Source: Cololabis saira (taxonomy: Eukaryota > Chordata > Actinopteri > Beloniformes > Belonidae). Taken from it: a DNA stretch of 64,000 nt. This document shows positions 30,771 to 44,392 of this stretch, one piece after another (the stretch's first letter is position 1; each line of letters starts with the position of its first letter). Position numbers and translations under genes: made by a program. The stretch is taken from assembly GCF_033807715.1 (NCBI RefSeq), contig NC_084587.1, forward strand, positions 16,722,017 to 16,786,016, written 5' to 3'. A model generated the notes under the pieces. That model was not told the origin of the DNA and did no database searches. It saw only the letters and a program-made list of their open reading frames with translations.

Positions 30771-33190
30771 GCAAGCAGCGATGAACGGGCCCTCGCACTC
30801 ACGGCCACTGCCCCCCATAAGCATATCAGAAATGACACCACCCACGACTTCCTATGTCAAACCATTCAAAAGTTATAGCCAAAAAAAGGGACAACCAATC
30901 AGAAGAAGGGGCGGGGCTAATTCAGGCCAATGAAGGTCAAGGACTCCATACAGAATCTGATGACACCACCCACGACTGTCTATGTCAAACCATTCCAAAG
31001 TTATAGCAGAAAATCGGGACAACCAATCAGAAGAAGGGGCGGGGCTAATTTGCACCAATTATGGTCAAGGACTCAATACCGAGTCCGATGACACCACCCA
31101 CGACTCTCTATGTCAAACCATTCAAAAGTTATAGCAGAAAAAAGTATTCTAGGGGGCGCTGTTGAGCCATTAGGCCACGCCCATTCATGCAAACCATGAA
31201 ATATCAAATTTATCCCCAGGCCTGGCTTGGTGCAAAATTTGGTGACTTTTGGAGAACTATCAAATATGGACCAATCAGATGAAGGGGGCGCACTTTTTGG
31301 CGTCGAGTGTTGCCACGTTAACGCTTTTGAATGAGAAAAGTAATGCGCGTCGTCGCAGGAAGGAGACGCACATGTTGACGTAAGAAATAAACCACACAAA
31401 TTGCTGACAATAATCTTTGCATTGAGCTGGGATCGATCCCACGATCTCCCACACGAAAGACGGTGACATTACCGCTGAGCCACGAATCAGCTTGGCCATT
31501 TCCTGACTGACTGATTTAGGAGATACCAACATAGCGATGTAATCTGAGTCCCGAATTGTTTTTTCGTAATTTTTAAAATATTTGTAAGATATAAATATTA
31601 GTAAAACCCCACTATTTGTTCTTTTGTGATTAGCATGTTCCAGTCTTTACTTCCTAGACACACACACTGCATGGAAGGGAGCGTTTGATTTATTGTTCAC
31701 GTAACATTACTTTTATTTTTTCACAACCAAACCACGCACTTTATTTATGTCATTTGCACCGGGCAAGGACAAAAAATAAATGATTCCACCAAAATTCCAG
31801 AGATTTTTGTGGTTGGCTGACACATTACCAGCATATTTCAAATATGTCAAACCATTCAAAAGTTATAGTCAGAAAATATGGACAACCAACCAGAAGAAGG
31901 GGGTGGGGCTAATTCAGGCCAACGAAGCTTAAGAACTCATTACAGAGTCCCATGACACCACCCACGACTTCCTATGTCAAACCATTAAAAAGTTATAGCA
32001 GAAAAAAGGGACAACCAATCAGAAGAAGGGGCGGGGCTAATTCAGGCCTATGAAGGTCAAGGACTCCATAAAGAATCTGATGACACCACCCACGACTTCC
32101 TATGTCAAACCATTCAAAAGTTATGGCAGAGAAAAGTTTTCTAGGGGGCGCTGTTGAGCCATTTTGCCACGCCCATTAATGCAAACCATGAAATATCAAA
32201 TTTATCGCCAAGTCTGGCTTGCATGCAAAATTTGGTGACTTTTGGGAAACTATCAAATATGGACCAGTCAGATGAAGGGGGGGCGCGCTTTTTGGCGTCT
32301 AGCGTCGCCACGGTAACACTTTTGAAAGAGAAAAGTAATGCGCATAGTCGCAGGATGGAGACGCACATTTTGATGTATAACACATCTGGGTTCACGATAC
32401 GGTTCGGGCCGTATTAATTCTCGAAGGAATGGCATATATTGCTCCAAAATTACGTGAATAATTAAGAATGTTCAAAATGGCCGACTTCCTGTTCGGTTTA
32501 GGCCATGGCGCCAAGAGACTTTTCTTTAAGTAGCGACATGATAAAGATGTGTACCGATTTTCGTTCATGTACGTCAAATCGTATTCTGGGGCTTGAGGCG
32601 CAAAGTTTTTTCTGTCTGAACCAATCAGATGATGGGTGGGCGCTTTTTGGCGTCTAGCGTCGCCACGGTAACGCTTTTGAGAGAGAAAAGTAATGCGTGG
32701 TGTCGGAGGATGGAGACGCACATTTTGATGTATAACACACATGGGAGCACGTTACGGTTCGGGCCGTATTAACTGCCGAAGGAATGGCATAAATTTCGCC
32801 AAAATGACACGATTAATTCAAAATGGCCGACATCCTGTTCGGTTTCGGGCATGACTCCAAGAGACTTTTGTTTAAGTTGTGCAATGATACAGGTGTGTAC
32901 TGATTTTCGTGCATGTAGGTCAAACCGTATCGTGGGGCTTGAGGCACAAAGTTTTCTGGGGGGCGCTGTTGAGCCATTTTGCCACGCCCATTAATGCAAA
33001 CCATAAAATATCAAATTTTTCGCCAGGCCTGGTTTGCGTGCAAAATTTGGTGACTTTTTGGGCACGTTTAGGGGGGCAAAAAGGCCCTCCTTTCGTCAGA
33101 AAAATAATAATAACTAGAAAATTTCATGAAATTTTGATATGGGCATGCCCTACGGCCCATTCGACCCCTCTCGCTGCTTTGGTTTAGGGC
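30771..33190 (+). repeat. GGGCCC composite repeat, copy A
   Basis: It starts AATTAAAGCTGCAAGCAGCG then GATGAACGGGCCCTCGCAC. Then come 120-130 bp units built of GACACCACCCACGACT, TATGTCAAACCATTCAAAAG, CCAATCAG and GGGGCGGGGCTAAT, followed by longer units of GGGGCGCTGTTGAGCC, CCACGCCCATTAATGCAAAC, GTCGCCACGGTAAC and CGGTTCGGGCCGTATTAA. It merges into a related block near 33190 without the usual 3' end. I see no coding potential that is conserved between units. Confidence 0.85.
31420..31495 (-). repeat. tRNA-like (SINE-type) segment inside copy A
   Basis: On the minus strand GTGGCTCAGCGG (31483-31472) resembles an A box and GGGATCGATCCC (31440-31429) a B box, about 55 bases apart end to end. 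The arms do not fold into a convincing mature tRNA by eye, so I call it a SINE head or tRNA pseudogene, not a tRNA gene. Confidence 0.45.
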
Positions 33191-34896
33191 TGTAGTGGTT
33201 GTGTTTAGGGTGGTTCTATGTCAGTTTGAGGTGTTTACAGTTGTATTGCATTCATTCCTGTGCTCCCAATAGTTATTAAAGGCGTGCGCTTTTTGGCGTC
33301 TAGCGCCACCCACGGTGACACTTTTGACTGAAAAAAGTAATGCCCATCGAGGCAACATGGAGACGCATCTAACGATGTATGCCATGCATGGGTGCACGTT
33401 GCGGTTCAGGCTACATTAATGGATAGGTTTTTTTTTCACCATGGTACAAAACCCCATCCGAATGAATGGGGCCATTTGGCATGGATTTTGACATAAAATT
33501 TCCTTAAATAACAGCTTCATGAAATTTGAATATGTTGAAGTCCACAGCGTGCCGAGTCGGGGAACATTTGTAGGATGTCTCTATGATAATCTGTTGCCTA
33601 GCAACAAGCGTCCAAAGTCAAACGGAAATAAAGAAAAAAATGAAAGGTCATTATCTCAAAAAGTGTAATAATTGGCATAATGAGCTTGTACGGTCTGTTA
33701 GTGCCAATCGGGCCGAGTGTTTGAAAGTTTGAACGATGTCTCTACGATAAAGTCTGGCCGAGAAATAAACGTTCAAATTTTTGCATTTTTTTTTTGCTTT
33801 TTGGCATTTAGCGTTGCCACGGTAACGCTTTCGACTGAGAAAAGTAATGCCCATCGAGGCACGATCTAGACGCATCCAACGATGTATGCCATGCATGGGT
33901 GCACGTTCCGGTCTGGGCAGCATTAACAGATGTTTTATTCACATGCTCCCCCATCCAAATGCATAGGTTTTTGTTGCCATGGTAACAAGCTCCATAGGAT
34001 AGAATGGGACAATTAGGCTTCAATATCTCAAAAGCTGTAAACGACAGCGTAATGAGACCTTAGTATGTTGTAGTCCACAGCAACCCGAGTCTTTTAACGT
34101 TAAATTAAAGTCTCTACGATATCGTGTTGCCGCGCAACAAGCGTCCGAAATTCCGTTAGCATCAAAATTCGCAAAGTGGAATACCTCAAAAACTGTAATA
34201 GCAAACTTGACGAGACTAAAATATGTTGCAGTACAAAGCGTCCCGGGTTTGTCAATGTTGTAATGATGTCTGTACGATAAACCGTTGCCTAGCAACAAAC
34301 GTCCAAAATAAAAGGGATTTTTTTTTTAAATTGAAAGTTAAATATCGCAAAAACCGTAATAACTACAATGATTAAGTTGTATGGTCCTTTAAAGACTATC
34401 GGGCCGAGTGTTTCAAAGTTTGAACGATGTCTCTACGATAAAGTTCGGCCGAGCAATAAGCGCGGGAATTTTCGCCTTTTTTTTTGCTTTTTGGCAACTA
34501 GCGTTGCCACGGTAACCCCTATTACTGAGAAAAGTAATACCCATCGAATCACGATGGAGACGCATCCAACGATGTATGCCATCCATGGGTGCACGTTGCG
34601 GTTCGGGCCGTATTAACGGACGAAAAAAAGTGCGGAATAAGAATAATAAGAAAAGGGAAACCTTTTCTGTATACCAATATATCGCCTTCATTTTCATGTT
34701 TTTCCTCATTTTTTCGGGCGTGTTTTAGTTTTTGGGGATTTTTTTTTTCCACATCCGAGCGGGGTCATGCTGTACACCCGCTGGTGTGACGTGGGACTTT
34801 TGCGACTTTAGCTTGTTAGCAAAATGCTAGCAACATTGCCCTTTGGGCCATTCTGGACGATTGCAATATGGTCATGCCATTACTTGGCATGCCCAT
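33191..34896. repeat. Related repeat block rich in X-box-like palindromes
   Basis: It shares the CGTTGCCACGGTAAC, AAAGTAATGCCCATCGA and GGTGCACGTTGCGGTTC phrases with copies A-D but has its own units (GAACGATGTCTCTACGATAA, GTTGCCTAGCAACAA). It separates copy A from copy B. No coding sequence is evident. Confidence 0.7.
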
Positions 34897-36786
34897 AATT
34901 AAAGCTGCAAGCAGCAATGAACGGGCCCTCGCACTCACGGCCCCCGCCCCCATAAGCATATCAGAAATGACACCACCCACGACTTCCTATGTCAAACCAT
35001 TCAAAAGATATAGCAGAAAAAAGGGACAACCAATCAGAAGAAGGGGCGGGGCTAATTCAGGCCAATGAAGGTCAAGGACTCCATACAGAATCTGATGAAA
35101 CCACCCACGACTCTCTATGTCAAACCATTCAAAAGTTATAGCAGAAAATCGGGACAACCAATCCGAAGAAGGGGCGGGGCTAATTTTCACCAATTATGGT
35201 CAAGGACTCAATACCGAGTCCCATGACACCACCCACGACTCTTTATGTCAAACCTTTCAAAAGTTATGGCAGAGAAGAGTATTCTAGGGGGCGCTGTTGA
35301 ACCGTTAGGCCACGCCCATTAATGCAAACCATGAAATATCAAATTTATCGCCAGGCCTGGCTTGCGTGCAAAATTTGGTGACTTTTGGAGAACTATCAAA
35401 TATGGACCAATCAGATGAAGGGGGGCACGCTTTTTGGCGTCTAGCGTCGCCACGGTAACACTTTTGAAAGAGAAAAGTAATGCGTGTAGTTGCAAGATGA
35501 AGACGCACATTTTGATGTATAACACACCTGGGTGCACGTTACGGTTCGGGCCGTATTAATTGCCGAAAGAATGGCATAAATTGCACCAAAATTACACAAT
35601 TAATTCAAAATGGCCGACTTCCTGTTCGGTTTTGGCCATGGCGCCAAGAGACTTTTCTTTAAGTTGCGACATGATACAGGTGTGTACCGATTTCCGTGCA
35701 TGTACGTCAAACCGTATTGTGGGGCTTGAGGCACAAAGTTTTCCGGGGGGCGCTGTTGAGCCATTTTTCCACGCCCATTAATACAAACCATGAAATATCA
35801 AATTTATCGCCAGGCCTGGCTTGCATGCAAAATTTGGTGACTTTTGGGGAACTATCAAATATGGACCAATCAGATGAAGGGGGGGTGCGCTTGTTGGCGT
35901 CTAGCGTCGCCACGGTAACACTTTTGAAAGAGAAAAGTAATGCGCGTAGTCGCAGGATGGAGACGCACATTTTGATGTATAACACACCTGGGTGCATGTT
36001 ACGGTTCGGGCCGTATTAATTCTCGAAGGAATGGCTCATATTGCTCCAAAATTACGCGATTAATTCAGAATGTTCAAAATGGCCGACTTCCTGTTCGGTT
36101 TCGGCCATGGTGCCAAGAGACTTTTCTTTAAGTTGCGACATGATACAGGTGTGTACCGATTTTCGTTCATGTACGTCAAACCGTTTTATGGGGCTTGAGG
36201 CGCAAAGTTTTTTCTGTCTGAACCAACCAGATGACGGGTGGGCGCGCTATTTGGCGTCTAGCGTCGCCACGGTAACGCTTTTGAAAGAGAAAAGTAATGC
36301 GTGGTGTCGGAGGATGGAGACGCACATTTTGATGTATAACACACCTGGGTGCATGTTACGGTTCGGGCCGTATTAACTGCCGAAGGAATGGCATAAATTG
36401 CGCCAAAGTGACACGATTAATTCAAAATGGCTGACTTCCTGTTCGGTTTCGGCCATGTCGCCAAGAGACTTTTCTTTAAGTTGTGTACTGATACAGGTGT
36501 GTAGCGATTTTTGTGCATGTACGTCAAACCGTATTGTGGGGCTTGAGGCACAAAGTTTTCCAGGGGGCGCTGTTGAGCCATTTTGCCACGCCCATTAATG
36601 TAAACCATTAAATATCAAATTTTTCGCCAGGCCTGACTTGCATGCAAAAATTGGTGACTTTTTGGGCACGTTTAGGGGGGCAAAAAGGCCCTCCTTTCGT
36701 CAGAAAAATAAAGAAAGAAAGAAAGAAAAAAAATTCCTACAGATACAATAGGGCCTTCGCACTGAAGGTGCTCGGGCCCTAATAAT
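34897..36786 (+). repeat. GGGCCC composite repeat, copy B (complete)
   Basis: It starts AATTAAAGCTGCAAGCAGCA and ends ATACAATAGGGCCTTCGCAC, TGAAGGTGCTCGGGCCCTAA. The order of internal modules matches copy C closely. Its end is followed directly by the start of copy C. Confidence 0.88.
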
Positions 36787-38622
36787 AATTAAAGCTGCAA
36801 GCAGCGATGAACGGGCCCTCGCACTCACGGCCACCGCCCCCCATAAGCATATCTGAAATGACACCACCCACGACTTCCTATGTCAAACCATTCAAAAGTT
36901 ATAGCAGAAAAAAGGGACAACCAATCAGAAGAAGGGGCGGGGCTAATTCAGGCCAATGAAGCTTAAGAACTCATTACAGAGTCCCATGACACCACCCACG
37001 ACTTCCTATGTCAAACCATTAAAAAGTTATAGCAGAAAAAAGGGACAACCAATCAGAAGAAGGGGCGGGGCTAATTCAGGCCAATGAAGGTCAAGGACTC
37101 CATAAAGAATCTGATGACACCAGACACGACTCTCTATGTCAAACCATTCCAAAGTTATAGCAGAAAATCGGGACAACCAATCAGAAGAAGGGGCGGGGCT
37201 AATTAAGGCCAACGAAGCTCAAGGACTCCATACAGAATCTGATGACACCACCCACGACTTCCTATGTCAAACCATTCAAAAGTTATGGCAGAGAAAAGTA
37301 TTCTAGGGGGCGCTGTTGAGCCGTTAGGCCACGCCCATTAATGCAAACCATGAAATATCAAATTTATCGCCAAGTCTGTATTGCATGCCAAATTTGGTGA
37401 CTTTTGGAGAACTATCAAATATGGACCAATCAGATTTCAAAATGGCCGACTTCCTGTTCGGTTTCGGCCATGGCTCCAAGAGACTTTTCTTTAAGTTGTG
37501 CCATGATACAGGTGTGTAGCGATTTTCGTGCATGTACGTCAAACCGTATTGTAGGGCTTGAGGCACAAAGTTTTCCGGGGGGCGCTGTTGAGCCATTTTG
37601 CCACGCCCATTAATGCAAACCATGAAATATCAAATTTATCGCCAGGCCTGGCTTGCATGCCAATTTTGGTGCCTTTTGGGGAACTATCAAATATGGACCA
37701 ATCAGATGAAGGGGGGGCACGCTTTTTGGCGTCTAGCGTCGCCACGGTAACACTTTTGAAAGAGAAGAGTAATGCGTGTAGTCGCAGGATGGAGACGCAC
37801 ATTTGTACGTATAACACATCTGGGTTCACGATACGGTTCGGGCCGTATTAATTCTCGAAGGAATGGCATATATTGCTCCAAAATTACGTGATTAATTCAG
37901 AATGTTCAAAATGGCCGACTTCCTGTTCGGTTTCGGCCATGGCGCCAAGAGACTTTTCTTTAAGTTGCGACATGATACAGGTGTGTACCGATTTTCGTTC
38001 ATGTACGTCACACCGTATTATGGGGCTTGAGGCGCAAAGTTTTTTCGGTCTGAACCAACCAGATGAAGGGTGGGCGCGCTTTTTGGCGTCTAGCGTCGCC
38101 ACGGTAACGCTTTTGAAAGAGAAAAGTAATGCGTGTTGTCGCAGGATGGAGACGCACATTTTGATGTATAACACACTTGGGTGCACGTTACGGTTCGGGC
38201 CGTATTAACTGCCGAAGGAATGGCTTAAATTGCGCCAAAGTGACACGATTAATTCAAAATGGCCGACCTCCTGTTCGGTTTCGGGCATGACTCCAAGAGA
38301 CTTTTCTTTAAGTTGCCCCATGATACAGGTGTGTCCCGATTTTCGTGCATGTACGACAAACCGTATCGTGGGGCTTGAGGCACAAAGTTTTCCGGGGGGC
38401 GCTGTTGAGCCATTTTGCCACTCCCATTAATGCAAACCATAAAATATCAAATTTTTCGCCAGGCCTGGTTTGCATGCAAAATTTGGTGACTTTTTGGGCA
38501 CGTTTAGGGGGGCAAAAAGGCCTTCCTTTTGTCAGAAAAATAATAATAAAAAAAAAAATAATACAAAGAATTCCTGCAAATACAATAGGGCCTTCGCACT
38601 GAAGGTGCTCGGGCCCTAATAA
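36787..38622 (+). repeat. GGGCCC composite repeat, copy C (complete)
   Basis: Same start and end as copy B, with one more CCAAT/GC-box unit and a deletion joining two modules near 37434. It is followed by a 56-bp extra copy of the 3' end (38623-38678) and then by copy D. Confidence 0.88.
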
Positions 38623-38678
38623 CGCGAAGAATTCCTACAGATACAATAGGGCCTTCGCACTGAAGGTGCTCGGGCCCT

Positions 38679-39835
38679 AATTAAAGCTGAAAGCATTGAT
38701 GAACGGGCCCTCACACCCTTGTGCACGTTCAGGCGTGCTGCAGTGGAAGCGCTTGTATCACTTGCATGTAGATGTCTTCAGGCCTGGACATTTAGCGGAT
38801 GACACCAGCCACGACTCTCTATATCAAACCATTCAAAAGTTATGGCAGAAAGTAGGAACTATCAGATATCGACCAATCAGATGAAGGGGCAGGGCTAATT
38901 AATGCACCAATTAAGGTGAAGGAGTCAAAACCGAGTCTGATGACACCACCCACGACTCTATATGTCATACCATTTAAAAGTTATGGCAGAAAATAGGATC
39001 TGTCAAATATCGACCAATCAGAAAAAGGGGCGGGGCTAATTAAGGCCAATGAAGGTCAAGTAATCAATACCGAGTCCGATGACACCGCCCACGAGTCTTT
39101 ATGTCAAACCATTCAAAGGTTATGGCAGAGAATAGGAACTATCACATATCGACCAATCAGAAGAAGGGGCGGGGCTAATTAATGCCAATGAAGTTCAAGT
39201 ATTCAATACCGAGTCAGATGACACCACCCACGACTCTTTATATCACACCATTCAAAAGTTATGGCAGAAAGTAGGAACTATCAAATATGGACCAACCAGA
39301 TGAAGTGGGGGCGAGCTATTTGGCATCTATAGTCGCCACGGTAACACTTTTGACTGAGATGCGCATCGTCGCAGGATGGAGACGCACATTTTGATGTATA
39401 ACATACCTGGGTGCACGTTACGGTTCGGCCCGTATTAACTGCCGAAGGAATGTCATAAATTGCACCAAAATGCGATTAATGCGACACGATTAACTCAAAA
39501 TGGCAGACTTCCTGTTCGGTTTCGGCCATGGCGCCAAGAGACCTTTCTTTAAGTTGCAACATGATACAGGTGTGTACCAATTTTTCGTGCATGTACGTCA
39601 AACCGTATTGTGGGGCTTGAGGCACAACTTTTTATAGGGGCCGCTGTTGAGCCATTAATGCAAACCATTAAATATCAAATTTTTCGCCAGGCCTGGCTTG
39701 CGTGCAAAATTTGGTGACTTTTGGGGCACGTTTAGGGGGGCAAAAAGGCCCTCCTTTTGTCAGAAGGATAAAGAATAAATAATAATTCCTACAGACACAA
39801 TAGGGCCTTCACACTGTAAGTGCTCGAGCCCTAAT
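38679..39835 (+). repeat. GGGCCC composite repeat, copy D (shorter)
   Basis: It starts AATTAAAGCTGAAAGCATTG and has the CCCTTGTGCACGTTCAGGCG and GTAGATGTCTTCAGGCCTGG leader that copies A-C lack but E and F have. It ends AGTGCTCGAGCCCTAATAAG. Confidence 0.85.
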
Positions 39836-42800
39836 AAGGGTTTTGCAATGGCCCTGTTAAATGTAAAACCTCATTAGTGAGATGGGACTGAGGTGCATAC
39901 AAAATTTTAAAACCTGAGAGTGGTAAAGGAACAATGTAAAGAAATGTCAGATGAATTTCTTTCACCACAATATGAGAGAGTGAAAACATTGCTTTAATTT
40001 ACTGCAGTTAAAAGTAGCTCTACAACGGTGGGAAGCTCTTTGCGCATACTTCACGCAAAGCTTCTGTTGTATAGCTTAGGTGTTTTTTAGTTTTAAGACA
40101 GCAGAAGAATCAGAAATTCTTCATATCCTCTTACTCATAACCTTTGAAAGTCAGGGTTTGTACTTTGACATTATTTTACACAAAATATGACCAAAGGATT
40201 GAAAGTGTTAGTAGTTTTTTTTTTCCTCCACACGGTTGTACCTGCCTTTTTGTAGATAGGTGCGCATGTGAAGAGACTGTGAGACTGTAAAACGTGCAAA
40301 TGCCTTAGACTGAGTGAGTTTTAAGAGTTAAAATGAATTGTTCCTTTGAGCAGCGTCTCCAAGGGGAATGCACAAGTGGGCAGACGCACACGCGAGATAA
40401 TTTAGCCTTCTGCAGCAGGAGAAATGTCATAACAAATTAAACTCACCAGAGACACAAACTCCTGGGCTCAATTTCACTTCAGTCCTAAATCCATGAAGGA
40501 ATACATAAATGTAATGTATTCACCACACAAAAAAAGTTACAATTACCCCCAGTGCCACCCACATACATACTTGCAGACTTTATCAGTGTTTTTTTAACAT
40601 TGGCCACCTAATTATTGCAATAAATAAATAATGTGTCATGATTATAGGACTGTTAAGTTTTCCATATCACAACACTAACACTGTGGTGTCATTAGAAATT
40701 CAGAGAACAATCTTTTGCTCTACTCCTGCAAATTGGATATTAAACTTTAAAGAAGCAAGTTTCTCTTAAGAGAAAGAAGGTTTTGAAATGAGGCTTGTTA
40801 ATTGAAGCAGTACATGGTCAGTCCACCACTTTTTAGTTTTAGAGTTAGTAAATCAGGGGTGCTGTCAGTCCCCACCCTCAGTGTAAAGGACAAGATGTAA
40901 TACCTCCTCCTAATTATGTTGTAGCTGTGGAGTGTTGGCTTTTGAATGCATTAAGCACAATTCCAATGAAGTCTTAAATCACTGGCGTATCATGTTTTCC
41001 TAATGACATGAAAAGCTGTCCTCCCTCCCCTCTCCATTAACGGAGCAGGCGTTCTCAGATAAATCGTGACAACGTTCATAATGGTGAAATGATAAATCTC
41101 CATGAGGGTGGGGTGTCGTACTCACGCTGCACTCCCAATACAACTGATTTAAGCTCACACTCATTCACAAGTGCAAAGGATGTGCGTGAGAAACACACGT
41201 GCTCGTGAACGATGACACTATCGACATAAAGACATCAGCCAGCATGAATCCCTTCTATTTTTAATGTATCCCTGCATTGCACTTATCATCTCTGCCCACA
41301 TTTTCAATCTTCATCTTGTGTGCTGTGAATTGTCAGTTAATCATTCATTCCTAATTGGTAGTTAAGACTCGCTGTTTAAAGACGTGAAAGAAACACATGA
41401 TTGTTTTAATGTAAAGCTTGAGTGTACATGTGTTTTTAAGTATATGTGTTGGCTCATAATTTCTTTTTCCCTTTCACAAGTGTATACCTACATATAGAAA
41501 AGAAGAAAAAAAACTTTGCTCAGCCTTTCCTTTAAAGTGTGACACAAATGTGAAGAAAAATATGGAAGAAAATGCACCAAAAGAAAGATATATTAATGTT
41601 TAACACAAAGAGAAAACGGTGACAGATCCAGGGAGCGATAGGGGGAGTACGTTCAAATTAGAAAGTGAGGCAGTAAGATACGCAGAAGAGGCACGGGTGA
41701 TTTGAAGCTATAAAGGAGAAGTGTGACTAACTGAGCGGAAAGATAGGACGAGAGGTGAATGAACAGAAAAAAAACACAACTAGAAAAGTTCACTAAAAGG
41801 TAAGAATGTTGCAAGATTTCAAACAGTAAACAGATAGCAGTAAATAAAATAATCAACTATTCATGCGTGCAACCTTAGCAGTACTATATTCAAATTAATA
41901 ATCTGATGTTTCCCTTAATTATATGGAAGGATGAATCATTCCATATTTGCAGCTCCAGTAATTGGCTCGTTTAAAACAAAGAGAAAGTGGCTAATTAGTA
42001 GCTAGACACAGAATAACACCTGTAAAAAGGACATTCTGCAGGGGTTTAATAGCTGTGTTAAATGAGGGACATTTGACTGGGAGTATGCAGTAAACATAAC
42101 AACACAAAGCTACGCTGGCTCAAAGTAAATTTTTAGGGTAGAAGGGCTAAAACATGAATAATATAAATATAATATAAATCAGTCTTCCAGCTTCTGCAAT
42201 GAAGCATCCAGGTTCCATCCTACTCAATCGCCACTTTTTAGGCAAAAGTAAGAATGATAAGCATGGCTTATACTCAGTGTTGATTGTGAATTTTTTCAGT
42301 ATCAAAAACAATGTTATACGGACATTGTGATGTTTTCATTTGAAATTGTGAAAATGTTACTGTGATGCCTGGCATCCACATTTCAATTTTTTACTCCTGA
42401 AAATTGAAATATTTTGATCTGACTGTCCCATTGCTGACTGGAACAATGTTTTCCAAAGTTAGGCAGCTAACAGACGGAGATACTGAATTTGACAGAACAT
42501 GTTCTGGGAATGAAATCACATACTATTGCTTAGCCAAACTTCAACAGAGCAACGTGACAAAGTCATGCTTTACAATGTTAAGTGTTTTTTTTAACCTCCG
42601 TTTGTATGTTTGTTTTTTGCAGACTGGTCAGCTCTCAACTTCCAACTCCAGCAATGTATTACAGTGCATTTTATTATTCCGTTACTTTCACATCTAGCAC
42701 CTCAAGGGCTTAAAAGTACAAATAAAAAGAAAATATAGATAAACACTCAGGAGATGGAAATATGTTGCTTTTGATTGTTTGATCCACCATGAAAGGCAAT

Positions 42801-44104
42801 TTAACATTTGTTTTATTTGCTGAATAATCAGTTTTCAGTATTTGTATTTTCTGTGAAGAAAAGCACATCTAGGAAGCAAAACATATTTCACAACAGGTCT
42901 TCTTACGGACCTTTGAAAGTCCTCAGAGTGGAGCTCCAAATCTTCAAACGCCACTTGGACTTTTCACTTAATAAGGTAGAAACAGTTGAGAGGATTTCAG
43001 TTTGTCAGTGTGGCGCCACAGGTGTGTGCGCACGTGTGTTTCTCTGCGTTTGATGTTCATCAAGATGCAACTCCCAAGAGAGGGAGGGAGTGAGACCTGG
43101 AGTCAGACTGGGGAACCGAAACATCACAGCCCACAGTTGGAATTAATAAGCTCCGCTACTGCATCGTACCTGTCTCTGTGTATTTTTCAGCTGAACAGCA
43201 CTCCACCGAACCATGTCAGCCTGAACATGGCTGAAATTTGTTTCCACTCAGAAGGTCTTTTCCCTTATACTGATTCTATTACTTTACAAATTTGTTCAGC
43301 TAAAATCTTGCTGCATTAAAGATGCAGCAGAAAAACTTGCAAACACTTAGTTAGCCAAGTCCTCCACACACTGAAGCTAGAGTACTTTAATGAGAAGCTC
43401 CATTAGTTTGTCAGTGCTAGTAGCAGAGGAGTCGAGAGGTGTAAACTGCTGGTAATTGAATACCAGAATCCCAGCGGGAAGATGAGGGGTGGCCATGCTA
43501 TTAGACAGAATTAGCCACCTTCTCCCACAGGAGAACATGTTTAGCGTGAACATGGTGTGTGTGTGTGCGTGTGTGCTCGTAACTGTGTACAGAAGGCCTG
43601 CATTTGTAACATACATGTGATAAAAGGGCTAAAATGGGGTTTGAGCTTGTTTACAGCGTCTCTGCTGATAGCGAAGGAACGGGGTGATTAAGGAGCAGGG
43701 AAAACTTGAAATGCCTGGGAATACTGAGAATGCTAAACGTCAAAAGATAAATATAGTGATCCCAGATGAGAAGAGAAAATGTAGCAGGAGGATATGTGGA
43801 AAAGGGCATAAAGCCAAGGTTACTTTGGCAGGATGTAAAATATTCTATCATTCATATCCAATCAGGTGATTCCCTGTGCTATTGTGTCAAAAAGTGCCAA
43901 CAACTGGGGTGAATGTGAATGAGTTTGTTGGGTTTCTGGCTACCTTTTTCTTTTTTTAAAGATTTGTTTATTCAAAAAGAAATCCTGTACAGCATTGCTC
44001 ACAGTAAAGTACAATACAAATATCTTTTTTCTTTTTTATAACCCCCCCCCCCAAAAAAAAACAACCCAAAACTGTAATAAACAATATTACGCCAAAAGAA
44101 ATTA
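39836..44104. other. Unique AT-rich sequence, no recognised gene
   Basis: About 4.3 kb without a repeat I can name until the poly-C/poly-A tract at 44042-44064. Open frames (for example 42404-42697 and 43002-43319, plus strand) are short, lack family motifs and show no splice framework I can defend. Confidence 0.5.
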
Positions 44105-44392
44105 AATTAAAGCTGCAAGCAGCGACGAACGGGCCCTCGCACCCTTGTGCACGTTCAGGCGTGCTGCAGTCAAAGCGTTTGTATGACTTGCATGTAGATG
44201 TCTTCAGGCCTGGACATTTAGCGGATGACATCACCCACGACTCTTTGTTTCAAACCTTTCAAAAGTTATAGCAGAAAGTAGGAACTATCAGATATCGACC
44301 AATTAGATGAAGGGACGGGGCTAATTTGCAGCAATTATGTTCAAGGACTCAAAATCAAGTCCGATGACACCACCCACGAGTCTTTATGTCAA

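Noticed and set aside
31425..31490. Functional tRNA gene
   Set aside because: Box-like sequences are present, but I could not pair convincing acceptor, D and anticodon arms.
32154..38602. Many similar ~60-110 codon frames (MHVRQTV-like, MVCINGRGKM-like)
   Set aside because: They recur because the repeat units recur. Both strands are open, and starts and stops drift between copies, so they are not genes.
30771..39835. Possible CRISPR-like or satellite array
   Set aside because: Units are hundreds of bases long, diverged, and part of a dispersed element in a vertebrate genome; there are no short repeats with unique spacers of even length.
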